A stretch of DNA of 15,136 nucleotides, taken from positions 1-15,136 of the forward strand of contig JAKVCF010000047.1 in NCBI GenBank assembly GCA_022447335.1, given 5' to 3'. Source of the stretch: Planctomycetota bacterium (GTDB lineage: Bacteria > Planctomycetota > UBA1135). The notes under the pieces are model-generated. The model searched no databases. It saw only the letters and a list, made by a program, of their open reading frames with translations, and was not told where the DNA came from. The stretch's first letter is position 1. Each line of letters opens with the position of its first letter. Positions 6,897-14,782 of the stretch are shown here, in pieces. The position numbers and the translations under genes were made by a program.

Positions 6897-8669
6897 CTAA
6901 CAGCCCGCTTCGAAGCGCTCTCGGTTGGTCATCGGGCGTTTTGCGCTCGGGCCGTGGTCGCGGCTGATGCGCAGCGGATGGTTCTGTACGCGGGTCTTTC
7001 CGAGAGAGTCAAAAACCCCGTTCGGCATACCGCTCGGTAAGTCGACGGTTGAGTGCGTGTCGTAGATTTCAATGCGACCGACATGACGGCCCTCCAGGCC
7101 GGCTTCGTTGCATATCGCGCCGACGATACTGCTCGGACCCACGCCGTGTCGATAGCCCACCTCGATGCGGAAGCGATCCATGCCGCGCTCTGGTGACTTC
7201 ACGCCACGATTTTTTTTGCGCGGACCGCGCTCGAAACGTTCGTTGCGGACGTTTTTTCTTGGCTTGCGGCCGCGGCCGTTCTCACCTTCGTCCCATTCGA
7301 TCGCGCTTTGGCGACCTTGATGCTGGGACTCCTGGCAGGCTTGCAACGGTGTGTCGCCCTCGGCAACCTTGATCAGGCCGGCGATCAAGCCGAGTACGTC
7401 GACATTTTCGTCACTGAGCATCTCGGCAGCCAACTCGCGGTGGAAGTCGAGTTTGCCTGATTCTTTGCTGGCTTCGATCTGCTTACGGAAACGCATTACA
7501 CGCATCTTGGTGAGCTCCTCGCCAGTGGGTAGCTTCATGGCTTCCATCGGTTGGCCGGCGGCGCGATCGAGTGCGCGCAAGAAATGCTGCTCGCGTGGCT
7601 TGACGAATAGGATGGCTTCGCCAGTGCGACCCGCACGACCTGTACGACCAATGCGGTGTACATAGATCTCAGGGTCTTTTGGAAGATCGTAATTGACCAC
7701 GTGGCTAATGCGATCCACATCTAGGCCACGCGCAGCGACATCGGTCGCTACCAGAAGGTCGAGGCGGCCCTTTTTCAGCTTCTCAACGATTCGTTCGCGG
7801 TTCGCCTGGTTGACATCGCCGCTCAGCGCGGCGGCGGCGAAGCCCTGAGCCGACAGGCGCTCGGCTACCTCGGCAGCCTGATTTTTGGTGCCGACAAAGA
7901 CGATCATCCCATCATGCTCGTTCAGCTCGAGCACGCGAGTGAGCGCCTCAAACTTATGTGGGCCGTGCACGCGCATTACGCGCTGACGAATGGTGTCCGC
8001 CGGTCGCGAGCGCGCTTCAATGCGAATCACTTCAGGATCACCGAGGTGTTCCTGGGCAATGCGTTGCACTGCAGGTGGCATCGTGGCCGAGAAAAGCGCG
8101 GTCTGACGCTCTGCCGGCACGTGCTCAAGGATCCATTGAACATCCTCGAGAAAGCCCATTTTTAGCATTTCATCGGCCTCATCGAGGACCAGCGTGCGCA
8201 GGTCATCGAGTTCCAGCGACCCGCGGCGGATGTGGTCCATTACGCGGCCCGGCGTACCGACGACTACTTGGACCCCACGCTGTAGGCCGCGCAGTTGTGG
8301 CACGTAGGATGCGCCTCCGTAGATCGGTAGGGCCTGGAAGCCTGGCATGCCACCGCCATAACGATCAAAGGCTTCGGCGACTTGAATCGCGAGTTCGCGG
8401 GTCGGCGTCAGTACCAGTACTTGTGGCTTGCGCTGCTTGCGGTTTAGGCGAGCGAGTAGAGGTAGTGCAAAGGCGGCTGTCTTTCCCGTGCCCGTTTGCG
8501 CTTGGCCGAGCACATCGCGCCCTTCCATCAGCGCCGGGATGCAGCGCTCTTGCACGGGCGACGGCGTTTCGTAGCCAAGAGCTTCTACGGCCTTCAGGAT
8601 GCGCGCGGGCAGACCGAGCGCGTGAAAACCGGCCTGGTCGGCCGGAGCTTGAGATTCGATTTGTTCCAT
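6897..8669 (-). CDS. deaD: DEAD-box ATP-dependent RNA helicase DeaD/CsdA
   Basis: A 590-residue RNA helicase that unwinds short RNA duplexes with ATP; known DeaD roles are ribosome assembly, mRNA turnover and cold adaptation in the cytoplasm. Numbering here counts a preceding GTG (8670-8672) as residue 1. Seen: Q motif with FHALGL (16-21) and SPVQ (38-41), motif I AQTGTGKT (58-65), PTRELA (90-95), TPGR (140-143), DEAD (164-167), SAT (195-197), ATDVAARGLD (309-318) and HRIGRTGRAGR (339-349). These cover both RecA-like domains. A basic, Arg/Lys/Gly-rich linker (about 467-497) leads to a DbpA-type RNA-binding domain (about 499-571), which marks DeaD rather than RhlE or SrmB. The length is near usual for DeaD. 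The start could be GTG 8672 or ATG 8669; there is no strong ribosome site. It converges with the dehydratase gene (60-base gap) and lies 133 bases downstream of the oxidoreductase pseudogene; a TATGAT at 8739-8744 (minus) might be its -10 box, with no good -35. Confidence 0.96.
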   Translation of the reverse strand: MEQIESQAPADQAGFHALGLPARILKAVEALGYETPSPVQERCIPALMEGRDVLGQAQTGTGKTAAFALPLLARLNRKQRKPQVLVLTPTRELAIQVAEAFDRYGGGMPGFQALPIYGGASYVPQLRGLQRGVQVVVGTPGRVMDHIRRGSLELDDLRTLVLDEADEMLKMGFLEDVQWILEHVPAERQTALFSATMPPAVQRIAQEHLGDPEVIRIEARSRPADTIRQRVMRVHGPHKFEALTRVLELNEHDGMIVFVGTKNQAAEVAERLSAQGFAAAALSGDVNQANRERIVEKLKKGRLDLLVATDVAARGLDVDRISHVVNYDLPKDPEIYVHRIGRTGRAGRTGEAILFVKPREQHFLRALDRAAGQPMEAMKLPTGEELTKMRVMRFRKQIEASKESGKLDFHRELAAEMLSDENVDVLGLIAGLIKVAEGDTPLQACQESQHQGRQSAIEWDEGENGRGRKPRKNVRNERFERGPRKKNRGVKSPERGMDRFRIEVGYRHGVGPSSIVGAICNEAGLEGRHVGRIEIYDTHSTVDLPSGMPNGVFDSLGKTRVQNHPLRISRDHGPSAKRPMTNRERFEAGC

Positions 8670-8802
8670 CACAGACAGAGCCTGCGAGGAACGCTCTACC
8701 TAAACACTAAGAGTCGTCACCGCTAGCTCGAACCGGACATCATAACGCAAAATGGTGATTGCGGTGGCAATATCTATGGCGCGAGGCTTGTTTCCTAGGT
8801 CG

Positions 8803-11063
8803 CTAGACGCTGATTTCGCGCTTTCGTCCGCCGATTTTCTCCACACGTACTGTCGCGTTGTAGTTCGGTACACCGCCACCAGCGTCAACACTTCCGTGTG
8901 GAATGACGATATTGATTTCAGGCCAGTGCGCTTGCAAGGTTCCGCGCGTCACTTCGGCGAGGAAAACACGGCCTTTCATACGACCGGTTTCATTCTCCAG
9001 AACGATGCGATCATCTGAGTGCAGGCTCAGTGCTGCAGCATCGTCTGCATGCATGAATATGTGATCGCGCATCGCGCCAGTGAGCGGATCACGTGCTCGT
9101 TGAACCATTGAGTTGAACTGTTTTCCGCGCCGTGTTGCGACCAGAAACTCGTTGTTTTTGCGTTTCGGGTGCGCTTCGCCCAAAAAGGGCGGGCGTACCG
9201 GCGCGAGGTGGGCTAAGCCGTCTTCGGTTGGAAAGGTCCGGTTCGAGCAGAGGTGGGGGCCACCCCACTGGAATTCGTCGCCCTTGGCTTTTAGGTGCTC
9301 GATGCCCTGGTAGCTCGGTACAGCTTTTGCAATCTCTGCACGCAAGGAATCCGCATTGTCGAAGCGCGGCCGGTCTGGGTCATCGCCTTTCACTGCAGCG
9401 GCGAGTTCGAGCATCATGCGCCACTCGGTCTTCGCTTCGCCAATGTCATGGCCAGCGATGTGCGGCGAGAAGATCACACGTCGCTCGGTGCTGGTTTCGG
9501 TGCCACCACCCTCCTGTTCGTAGCGCGTACGCGCTGGAAGAAGGAAGACAGTATCGGCCGGGTCAACCAGCATCTGATTTGTCAATACGATGTCGCTGTG
9601 GATGCGCAAAGGAATCTTGCCGAGGCCATCTGCGATGCGATCTGGACTTGGCATTGTCTCGAGAAAATTGCCTCCGATGCAATAGAGCGCATCGAGCTCG
9701 CCTTGAATTGAAGCTTCGAGATAGTCGACAGTGGTCATGCCGGCTTCGTGCGGCACTGGGAAGCCCCAGAGTTTTTCGAAGTGGAGCGCATTCTCTTTGT
9801 TGACCATAAGGCCACCGGGGAGCGCTGTGGAATAAGCGCCCATCTCTGCGCCACCCTGCACCCCACTGTGCCCCCGGATAGGCATCAGACCGCAGCCGTC
9901 ACGACCAATCCATTCCTTCAGCAGGCCGAGATTGGCAATGGCTTTGACGGTCTCCGCACCGTGTGGATGTTGCGTGATTCCCATCGACCAGACAAGTACT
10001 CCCTTTTCAGCTTGGGCGATCTCGTCTGCAAAATCTTCGACCTCGGCGCGTTCTACACCGGCCAAAGAGCACAGTTCCTCTATGGACTGTTGAGCAAGTT
10101 CCGCCTGAAAATCCTCCAAGCCTTCAACCGCGGCATCAAGAAAGTCGTGTGCGATCGCTCCTCGTTGCAGTAGAAGTTTGGTGGCCGCATTCAGAAAAGC
10201 CAGGTCGCCGCCGATTTGAACCATGTAATCGCGGTCCGAAATCGTTGTGCCGAATAGTGCTGAGGTTGCTGATGATGGAATCCAGTATCGCTTCATGCCC
10301 GGTTCGCGATAGGCATTAACAGTGATGACACGTGTGCCGCGCTTACGTGCTTCCATCAGGTACTTAGTAGATACAGGCTGATCATTGGCTGGGTTCGATC
10401 CGAGGAAGACGATCAAATCCGAATGAAACCAATCTTTGTACGAGCAAGTAGTCGCCGCAACGCCCACAGTGGCCTTCAGTCCGGCAGAGCTCGGGCTGTG
10501 ACAAAGGCGCGCTGAGTTGTCAACGTGCGGGGATCCTAAATATCGCATGACCTTGCCCGCTACGTAGTAACTCTCATTGGTCAGTCCGCGGCTGTGACAA
10601 ACATTGCGGTGCGCTGTGGGTCGTATCCGCGCCACTTTTCACCAACCTCGGACCAGAGCTCCTCCCAGCTCACGCGAGTGAAGCCGGATTCCCCTTTTCG
10701 GCGGCGCATGGGGTAGGGGATCCGTCCAAGCTCACGGAGCTCTTTGGAGCTCATCTTACGTAGTGCATCGACGTCGCTAAGTGCTGACGGATCAAAGGCG
10801 CCCATGGTGTTCAGGCGCAGCAACTCGAGGCGCACCATACACAGGTGCGTACCTTCTACTGTCCAGTCGCGCAGGCCGGTAGTTCCCAAGGCGCAGCCGT
10901 CGCAGACGCCTTGTGACAGTACCTTCCAGGCATAGCGCAGGTTGTCACGGTTCTCCCACGCGATTTTGGCCATCTCGCGGAAGTGTTTTGGCTTGGTTAG
11001 GCCCAAGCCAAAAGGGATCCAGGAAGCCGCGAGTTGTCGCTCGCTTCGGTGCTTGCGCTCCAT
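8803..11063 (-). pseudogene. FdhF/YdeP-type molybdopterin oxidoreductase, split by a one-base frameshift
   Basis: Two overlapping reading frames encode one family member. The first (11063 down to a TGA ending at 10581, 160 codons) holds the Fe-S part: Cys54, Cys57 and Cys75 in GVCDGCALG and GTHLCMVRLE. The second runs to TAG at 8803 and holds the molybdopterin domains: SRGLTNESYYV, then VDNSARLCHSPSSAGL, whose Cys sits where formate dehydrogenase H has Sec, then FLGSNPANDQP, GHSGVQGGAEMG, IGGNFLETMP and a C-terminal dinucleotide-binding part with TGRMKGRVFL. Frame 1 ends RTAMFVTAAD-stop where the family reads about RTAxFxTSRGLTNE; that SRGLTNE continues in the other frame. Adding one base near 10593-10595 joins them into about 753 residues, close to the roughly 760 of YdeP. 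No slippery heptamer is visible there. The remaining frame is intact, so the lesion is recent or a sequence error. Start ATG 11061-11063; a TAGAAT six bases upstream (minus strand, 11070-11075) would give a leaderless message. The true substrate of this family is not settled; formate should not be assumed. Confidence 0.85.
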
Positions 11064-11100
11064 CGCAATATTCTACGCGCGCGCAGTTTTGCACTAGCAT

Positions 11101-11107
11101 GGAGGTT
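11101..11107 (+). promoter_or_regulatory. Strong Shine-Dalgarno that fixes the start at 11112
   Basis: Seen: GGAGGTT ends four bases before the ATG at 11112; counting from the GGAGGT core the gap is five bases. This decides against the longer reading frame start at 11034, which would overlap the divergent oxidoreductase gene. It is the only strong ribosome binding site close to a start that I see in the window. Confidence 0.85.
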
Positions 11108-11111
11108 AGAT

Positions 11112-12665
11112 ATGTACTGGGCACTTCTCCCTTTGTTCCTTACTGGCCCGTGGGTCTCGGGTGTCGCTGCTACGCCTGACGGGATTCCATCCAACGAAGG
11201 GCTCGCTACGCCTTTCTATCGGATTCAGGTAATCGATCGCGAGACCGGCCGTGGAGTGCCCATGGTGGAGCTGCGGACTACTTGGGGCGCACGCTACTAC
11301 ACCGATAATGCTGGGTTGGTGGCTTTTTACGAGCCTGGTCTGATGGGTGAGGAAGTCTGGTTTCATGTGGCGGGGCACGGCTATGAACATCCTGCAGATG
11401 GCTTCGGTTATCGCGGAGTTCGACTTACTCCGAGACAAGGTGGTCGTGCGACGATTCGTGTAGATCGAATTAACATCGCCGAGCGGCTGTATCGGTTGAC
11501 CGGGGTAGGGGTCTATCGGGACACTCGCTTGTTGGGTGAAACTGTGCCGCTGGCCGATCCGGATATTCGTGGGCTGGTGACCGGCCAGGACAGCGCACAT
11601 GCACATGTTCACAATGGCCAGATTTATTGGTTTTGGGGTGACACCAATCGCCCGTCTTACCCGCTGGGTAACTTCAAAACGGCAGGTGCAACTTCGCAGC
11701 TGCCTGGCAGCGGCAGTCTGCCCCCAAGTGTGGGCGTGGACTTGGATTACTATGTCGATTCCACAGGCTTCGCAAGGCAGATGGCTCCGGTGTCGGGCCC
11801 TGGGGTAGTTTGGATCGAAGGTGTGCAGTCGGCTCCAGATCCGGCCGGCGTGCCACGCATGTTTGCGCACTTCGAGCGTCGCCAGGGGTTGGGGCAGATT
11901 TACGAGCAGGGAGTGATTGTCTGGAACGAGAAAACTGAAACCTTTGAGGTGGGTGCCGCTCTTCCGTTGGACGAACCGCTCCATCCGTTGGGTTGGCAGC
12001 CCTTTATTCATACCGAATCTGGTGTGGATTACCTGTACTTCTCAAAGCCTTATCCGCATCTGCGTGTACGTCACTCGCTCGCGTCCGTGCTCGATCCGGA
12101 GCAGTACGAGGGCTATACCCCATTGATGCCGGGCGCACGTTACGACGGCGTGAATACTCAGCTCGAGCGCGATGGTCAGGGCAAGTTGGTGTGGGGGTGG
12201 AAGGGGGATACGCCACCGCTGACGCCGAATCAGCAGCGTGAGTTGATCAACCGAGGAATTTTCGATCGCTCAGATTCACCTTTTCGACTCTTCGATGTGG
12301 ATTCTGGTAGGCAGATTAAGGAGCACTTCGGTACGGTCGCTTGGAATGAATTCTTACAGAAGTTCATTATGATTTTCGGGCAGTCGGGCGGCGACCCTTC
12401 CTTCCTCGGCGAAATATTTATCGCGGCATCTGACTCTCCGGAGGGCCCATGGGTGCACGCGCGCAAGATTGTCACGCACGACGACTACTCCTTCTACAAC
12501 GTGGCACAACGCGACTTCTTCGATGAGGATGGTGGGCGCTTTGTCTACTTTGAAGGTACATACACACGGGCCTTTTCGGGCACCGAGATCGAGACGCCGT
12601 TCTTCGATTACAACCAGATCATGTATCGCGTCGACCTCGCCGACCCTCGTCTTCGCGTGCGCTAA
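11112..12665 (+). CDS. Exported protein with an N-terminal beta-sandwich and a propeller-like domain, function unknown
   Basis: A 517-residue protein, exported by a hydrophobic N-terminus (MYWALLPLFLTGPWVSGVAA) that lacks the usual basic start. Seen: residues about 35-119 (FYRIQVIDRETGRGVPMVEL, then YYTDNAGLVAFYEPG) resemble a carboxypeptidase-regulatory or transthyretin-like beta-sandwich. From about 130 on, repeated aromatic strand patterns such as HAHVHNGQIYWFWGDT (163-178), PFIHTESGVDYLYFSKPY, KLVWGWKG, WNEFLQKFIMIFG and GRFVYFEGTYT suggest a five-bladed beta-propeller like those of GH43/GH32-type or DUF4185 proteins. Those repeats are recognised by pattern only, so no enzyme activity is claimed. 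The start is fixed by a strong ribosome site. The gene for a 3-keto-disaccharide hydrolase family protein follows 79 bases later on the same strand; both products are exported, so a joint role in handling a glycoside or polysaccharide outside the cytoplasm is a fair inference. It is divergent from the oxidoreductase gene with only 48 bases between starts. Confidence 0.75.
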   Translation: MYWALLPLFLTGPWVSGVAATPDGIPSNEGLATPFYRIQVIDRETGRGVPMVELRTTWGARYYTDNAGLVAFYEPGLMGEEVWFHVAGHGYEHPADGFGYRGVRLTPRQGGRATIRVDRINIAERLYRLTGVGVYRDTRLLGETVPLADPDIRGLVTGQDSAHAHVHNGQIYWFWGDTNRPSYPLGNFKTAGATSQLPGSGSLPPSVGVDLDYYVDSTGFARQMAPVSGPGVVWIEGVQSAPDPAGVPRMFAHFERRQGLGQIYEQGVIVWNEKTETFEVGAALPLDEPLHPLGWQPFIHTESGVDYLYFSKPYPHLRVRHSLASVLDPEQYEGYTPLMPGARYDGVNTQLERDGQGKLVWGWKGDTPPLTPNQQRELINRGIFDRSDSPFRLFDVDSGRQIKEHFGTVAWNEFLQKFIMIFGQSGGDPSFLGEIFIAASDSPEGPWVHARKIVTHDDYSFYNVAQRDFFDEDGGRFVYFEGTYTRAFSGTEIETPFFDYNQIMYRVDLADPRLRVR

Positions 12666-12744
12666 TTATCACCTACGGTCCCTGATAAATCGTTGTTGGT
12701 AGGTACTGGGCGGTGAGCGGTCCGGTAGCGCTAAGCTGTCTGCG

Positions 12745-13536
12745 ATGAGTCTTTTCTCTCACACTGTTTTCTCCCTTCTACTTCTTGGTCTCCTTGCTGA
12801 GTGCCAAGTGCCTGGTTCGCGGCAGGGCGATTGGATTCAACTCTTCGATGGGAAGACTCTTGATGACTGGACCGTAAAGATCCGTGGGCATGAAGTTGGC
12901 GTCGATCCAGATAACACTTTCCGTGTCGAGGATGGTTTACTGAAGGTTAGCTATGAGAATTACGAGGGTGACTACGATGGCCGCTTCGGTCACCTCTTCT
13001 ATAAGGAGAGTTTCGACCGCTATTTTCTGCGTGTCGAATACCGTTTCGTTGGCGAGCAGGTCGCTGGCGGGCCGGGCTGGGCTTGGCGGAATAGTGGTTT
13101 AATGTTGCATGGACAGTCACCGGAATCGATGGGGGTAACTCAAGATTTTCCAATCTCAATTGAGATGCAGCTACTGGGTGGCGATGGTCAGAACAGGCGC
13201 ACCAACGCTAATCTCTGTACGCCAGGCACCAACGTTGTGATGGGAGGCAAGTTGGACCAGCGTCACTGCATCAACTCCACGTCCGCGACCTGCCATGGTG
13301 ACGAGTGGTACACGGTGCTAGTCGAAGTTCGTGGTGGAGAGGTCATACGCCACTTCCTTGGCGGTGACCAGGTGATGGAGTACTTCGATCCTCAACTCGA
13401 CGTGCGCGATCCAGGGGCTCAGCGGATCATGCCAGACAGTGGCGACCTAATTCTGCATAGCGGCACCATCTCGCTGCAGTCGGAATCGCATCCGATCGAG
13501 TTCCGCAAGATCGAGCTGAAATATCTTGATGAGTAA
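12745..13536 (+). CDS. 3-keto-disaccharide hydrolase (DUF1080) family protein, exported
   Basis: A 263-residue protein of the DUF1080 family (Pfam 3-keto-disaccharide_hydrolase), a concanavalin-like beta-sandwich fold; characterised members cleave 3-keto-glycosides. Seen: a signal peptide (SLFSHTVFSLLLLGLLAEC), then WIQLFDGKTLDDW (30-42), NTFRVEDGLLKV (57-68), FGHLFYKESFDRYFLRVEYRF (81-101), RNSGLMLHG (115-123) and SIEMQLLGG (138-146), the usual family blocks, and a closing GTISLQSESHPIEFRKIEL. Three cysteines (158, 175, 183) in the middle could form a disulfide, fitting an exported protein. Cys20 follows LLAE; Glu at -1 is not a normal lipobox, so a soluble periplasmic or secreted protein is more likely than a lipoprotein. 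The ATG at 12745 has no ribosome site. The family is abundant in polysaccharide-degrading bacteria. No 3-dehydrogenase (oxidoreductase making the keto-sugar) is in the window, so the substrate is unknown. Confidence 0.9.
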   Translation: MSLFSHTVFSLLLLGLLAECQVPGSRQGDWIQLFDGKTLDDWTVKIRGHEVGVDPDNTFRVEDGLLKVSYENYEGDYDGRFGHLFYKESFDRYFLRVEYRFVGEQVAGGPGWAWRNSGLMLHGQSPESMGVTQDFPISIEMQLLGGDGQNRRTNANLCTPGTNVVMGGKLDQRHCINSTSATCHGDEWYTVLVEVRGGEVIRHFLGGDQVMEYFDPQLDVRDPGAQRIMPDSGDLILHSGTISLQSESHPIEFRKIELKYLDE

Positions 13537-13563
13537 GCTAAGTCTTGGCCCGTGTCGATTTGG

Positions 13564-14130
13564 TTAATAGGTCAGCTCGAGGCTATGTGATCGGGCGCCA
13601 TTTACCCCTGGTAAGGTGACTATGTAGATGCGACCGTAGTCGCCATGGGGGATCAGTCCGCCGTACCGCGGGTGGCTCTCGAGGCGCTGCGGTTTAGCGC
13701 CTAACTCTTTGGCAAAGGTGGGGATGGTATTCGAGTGGCCGCAGACGATGGCGACAGAGCCTGGCGCTAAATCGCGAAGGGCTTTGAGTTGAGATTCGAT
13801 CTCCCGTGTGGAGATCGAGATCACATCCACTCCAGCGGCTTTGCCAAGTGGTGCAAGGGTCTCTTGTGTGCGATTGAACTCACTTGCAAAGGCGTGAGTT
13901 ACGCCTGCATGTTCAAACATTTCCGCTAGCCGGGCAGCGCGCACCCTCCCTTCTTCGGATAGTCCTGGGTTCGCATCGCCACCCCCTGAGGTATCGCCGG
14001 CGGTCTCAGCGTGTCGCACGAGGATGACTGTGACCGGATCCACCTGCTTCGCTTCCGGATCTTGCGAGGCACTCATCAGAGTCAGTGCGGCAACTGCGAT
14101 AAGTGGGGAAAGGGCGATCAGGGTGCGCAT
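13564..14130 (-). CDS. Exported histidine phosphatase family protein
   Basis: A 188-residue member of the histidine phosphatase superfamily (branch 1, phosphoglycerate-mutase/SixA-like). Seen: the RHG-type motif VILVRHAET (35-43), whose His40 would carry the phosphate, Arg87 in SEFNRTQET as the second phosphate-binding site, and VCGHSNTIP (129-137) with the second catalytic His132. The N-terminus (MRTLIALSPLIAVAALTLMSASQ) is a good signal peptide, so the enzyme should act in the periplasm or be secreted, unlike cytoplasmic SixA or phosphoglycerate mutase. Substrate unknown; a phosphate ester or phosphoprotein is possible. The start ATG at 14128-14130 has no Shine-Dalgarno; an 11-base palindrome (GTAGAGTCTAC, 14133-14143) sits directly upstream. 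It converges with the hydrolase gene across only 27 bases, without a clear terminator. Confidence 0.92.
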   Translation of the reverse strand: MRTLIALSPLIAVAALTLMSASQDPEAKQVDPVTVILVRHAETAGDTSGGGDANPGLSEEGRVRAARLAEMFEHAGVTHAFASEFNRTQETLAPLGKAAGVDVISISTREIESQLKALRDLAPGSVAIVCGHSNTIPTFAKELGAKPQRLESHPRYGGLIPHGDYGRIYIVTLPGVNGARSHSLELTY

Positions 14131-14279
14131 AAGTAGAGTCTACGGTAGGTGCTATTGGCGCGCACACTCCTGAGCGCTGCAGGCTATTTGGTCGATTCGA
14201 TGATTTCGGTGCTTCGGGTCGCTACCCTGACCGTCAAGTTGGTTTGGCTTTTCATCCCGATGCCGCACCCATTCGAATC

Positions 14280-14723
14280 ATGGCATACTCACATCGTCAA
14301 TATTGGGGGAAGACATTTTCCTTTGTTACGGTTGTTTTGATTCTTCTGACGGTTTTATTGGTGTTTGCCCGCGCTCTTCTTCCTGCGCTGAGCATCAGCC
14401 TGTTCACTGTTCTGTTGCTCGCGCTGTTTAGTTGGCTCACGGTCGAAGTGCATCGCGATTCAGTGCGGCTTGTGTTTGGATTGGGATTGATCAAGAAGTC
14501 GATTCCAGTCAATAACATTACATCGACTGAGATCATGCGGACAGTCTGGTGGTGGGGCTGGGGTATTCGCCTTACTCCCCATGGGTGGATGTGGAACATT
14601 TCTGGTTTCGATGCGGTGCGACTCTATATGGCCGACGGGCGTTCTTTTATCATTGGTACCGACCAGCCGCAGCAGCTCAAGGATGTGATTGATATGCAGC
14701 TTCCGAATGCTGGCGAGCGCTAG
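14280..14723 (+). CDS. Small membrane protein with two transmembrane helices and a PH-like domain
   Basis: A 147-residue protein. Seen: two hydrophobic segments at about 13-31 and 35-55 joined by a very short turn, then a soluble beta-rich part at 55-141 (LTVEVHRDSVRLVFGLGLI, KKSIPVNNITSTEI, TPHGWMWNISGFDAVRLYM, GRSFIIGTDQPQQLKDVI). The pattern of a strand pair, an IPxxxI turn, Trp-rich centre and a DGRSFxIGTDxPxxL end resembles bacterial PH-like domains attached to paired helices. Function unknown; I would not go further than an inner-membrane protein with a cytoplasmic PH-like domain. I chose ATG 14280; a TTG at 14244 in the same frame would add 12 residues, and the frame stays open back to 14133 without a better start. 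No ribosome site is seen. The following PLP enzyme gene begins 59 bases later on the same strand. Confidence 0.75.
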   Translation: MAYSHRQYWGKTFSFVTVVLILLTVLLVFARALLPALSISLFTVLLLALFSWLTVEVHRDSVRLVFGLGLIKKSIPVNNITSTEIMRTVWWWGWGIRLTPHGWMWNISGFDAVRLYMADGRSFIIGTDQPQQLKDVIDMQLPNAGER

Positions 14724-14782
14724 GTTGGTGATCCGATTTCACTCTCTACATCTCCATGCAAATTAAAATTGCCTAACTGACG

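Noticed and set aside
7958..8710. A 250-codon open frame on the plus strand across deaD
   Set aside because: It is antisense to conserved helicase motifs, and its Arg/Ala/Pro-rich translation is typical of a GC-rich shadow frame.
8739..8770. TATGAT with TTGCCA as a promoter for deaD
   Set aside because: The spacer is 20 bases, too long for a standard promoter, so only the -10-like part is mentioned as a possibility.
10590..10600. Programmed ribosomal frameshifting in the oxidoreductase gene
   Set aside because: A minus-one shift would restore the frame, but the bases (TTT GTC ACA GCC) contain no X XXY YYZ slippery heptamer and no clear downstream structure was seen, so mutation or sequence error is simpler.
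11106..12011. A 301-codon open frame on the minus strand inside the propeller-like gene
   Set aside because: It lies fully antisense to a gene with a strong ribosome site and coherent exported-protein sequence; its own translation shows no recognisable domain and looks like a codon shadow.
12671..12704. ACCTAC/GTAGGT inverted repeat between the two exported-protein genes
   Set aside because: A six-base stem with a 22-base loop and no T-tract is within chance expectation and does not make a credible terminator.
12745..12804. Lipoprotein signal in the 3-keto-disaccharide hydrolase family protein
   Set aside because: LLAEC has Glu before the Cys; the lipobox needs Gly, Ala or Ser there.
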